A DNA stretch of 64,000 bases. Source: Symbiodinium natans (Eukaryota > Sar > Dinophyceae > Suessiales > Symbiodiniaceae). The position numbers and the translations under genes are program-made. This document shows, piece by piece, positions 63,836 to 64,000 of the stretch. The stretch is from positions 756,501 through 820,500 of the forward strand of contig CAJNDS010002657.1 of the NCBI GenBank assembly GCA_905221605.1, in the 5' to 3' direction. The notes below the pieces were generated by a model, which made no database searches, was not told where the DNA came from, and saw only the letters and a list, made by a program, of their open reading frames with translations. Positions within the stretch are counted from its first letter, which is position 1. Every line of letters begins with the position of its first letter.

Positions 63836-64000
63836 AAATTTTCTTGATGGGACATTTTGGGGGTTACCATTAACCCTTAACCCTAAATCAGGATCCCTGG
63901 CAACCCTACTGTCGTGGGTAGTAAACACTGAGGTTGGTAAGTAGGACATCTGCGCTGTAGTTACAACCCTAGAGAAAAGGGCTGAGGGTTTAGGGTTTAT

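Noticed and set aside
34600-64000. A true chromosome end or subtelomere, because of the abundant TTTAGGG units.
   Set aside because: Arrays are short, occur in both orientations, also lie inside both DNA transposons and near the left edge, and are separated by unique sequence. A terminal array would be long and in one orientation.
1-64000. tRNA or rRNA genes.
   Set aside because: No cloverleaf-type box A/box B arrangement or conserved rRNA segment was noticed by eye; a tRNAscan run would be needed to exclude them.

Overview
ORGANISM. The window looks like dinoflagellate nuclear DNA. Short TTTAGGG/CCCTAAA (telomere-type) arrays are scattered in both orientations. The retroelement proteins carry CCCH fingers and RS/KGKG-rich tails. 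Candidate introns start with GT, GC or GA, and there are no bacterial operon signals. Protein families were judged by eye only; no searches were run. LEFT EDGE (1-2089). The 3' part of a multi-pass membrane protein with TIR-like signatures is followed by telomere-type repeats. RETROTRANSPOSON (2094-34418, minus strand). This is an LTR element with 297/296-bp LTRs (TGTGA...TCACA), a CATT target duplication, and two DNA transposons nested inside it. Read from right to left it holds: 5' LTR, Gag with two CCCH fingers plus an aspartic-protease-like motif, a scrambled pol (the RT is on the minus strand, while RT-connection/RNase H/integrase is on the plus strand), and then an unusual accessory block. 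That block has a Tpt1/KptA-like RNA 2'-phosphotransferase domain, a C2H2 finger, two RanBP2-type zinc ribbons, a membrane segment, a SWIM zinc finger and a PLD-like nuclease domain, and is followed by the 3' LTR. The block is split by frameshifts. NESTED TRANSPOSON 1 (5836-17035). This 11.2-kb element has 24-bp terminal inverted repeats and a TA duplication. It interrupts the accessory block, and removing it together with one TA restores the reading frame. It carries a CACTA/TNP2-like transposase and several lysine-, proline- and RS-rich genes or exons. NESTED TRANSPOSON 2 (25529-30642). This CACTA-type element (CACTTAG termini, 26-bp inverted repeats, GGC duplication) has a TNP2-like transposase and a second short gene, both frameshifted. 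It lies exactly where the coding strand of the retroelement switches. RIGHT HALF (34423-64000). At first sight this is only telomere-type repeats, hairpins and microsatellites. Reading the islands between arrays shows many short, GC-rich, plus-strand coding-like pieces flanked by AG and GT/GC/GA. Eight of them (38360-44697), plus a ninth at 45710, occur in the order expected for a GT14 peptide O-xylosyltransferase, and several adjacent junctions are phase-compatible. Another island (61284-61374) carries the PCQ motif IV of a C5-cytosine DNA methyltransferase. The right half is therefore better read as very intron-rich genes whose introns are built from telomere-type repeats.
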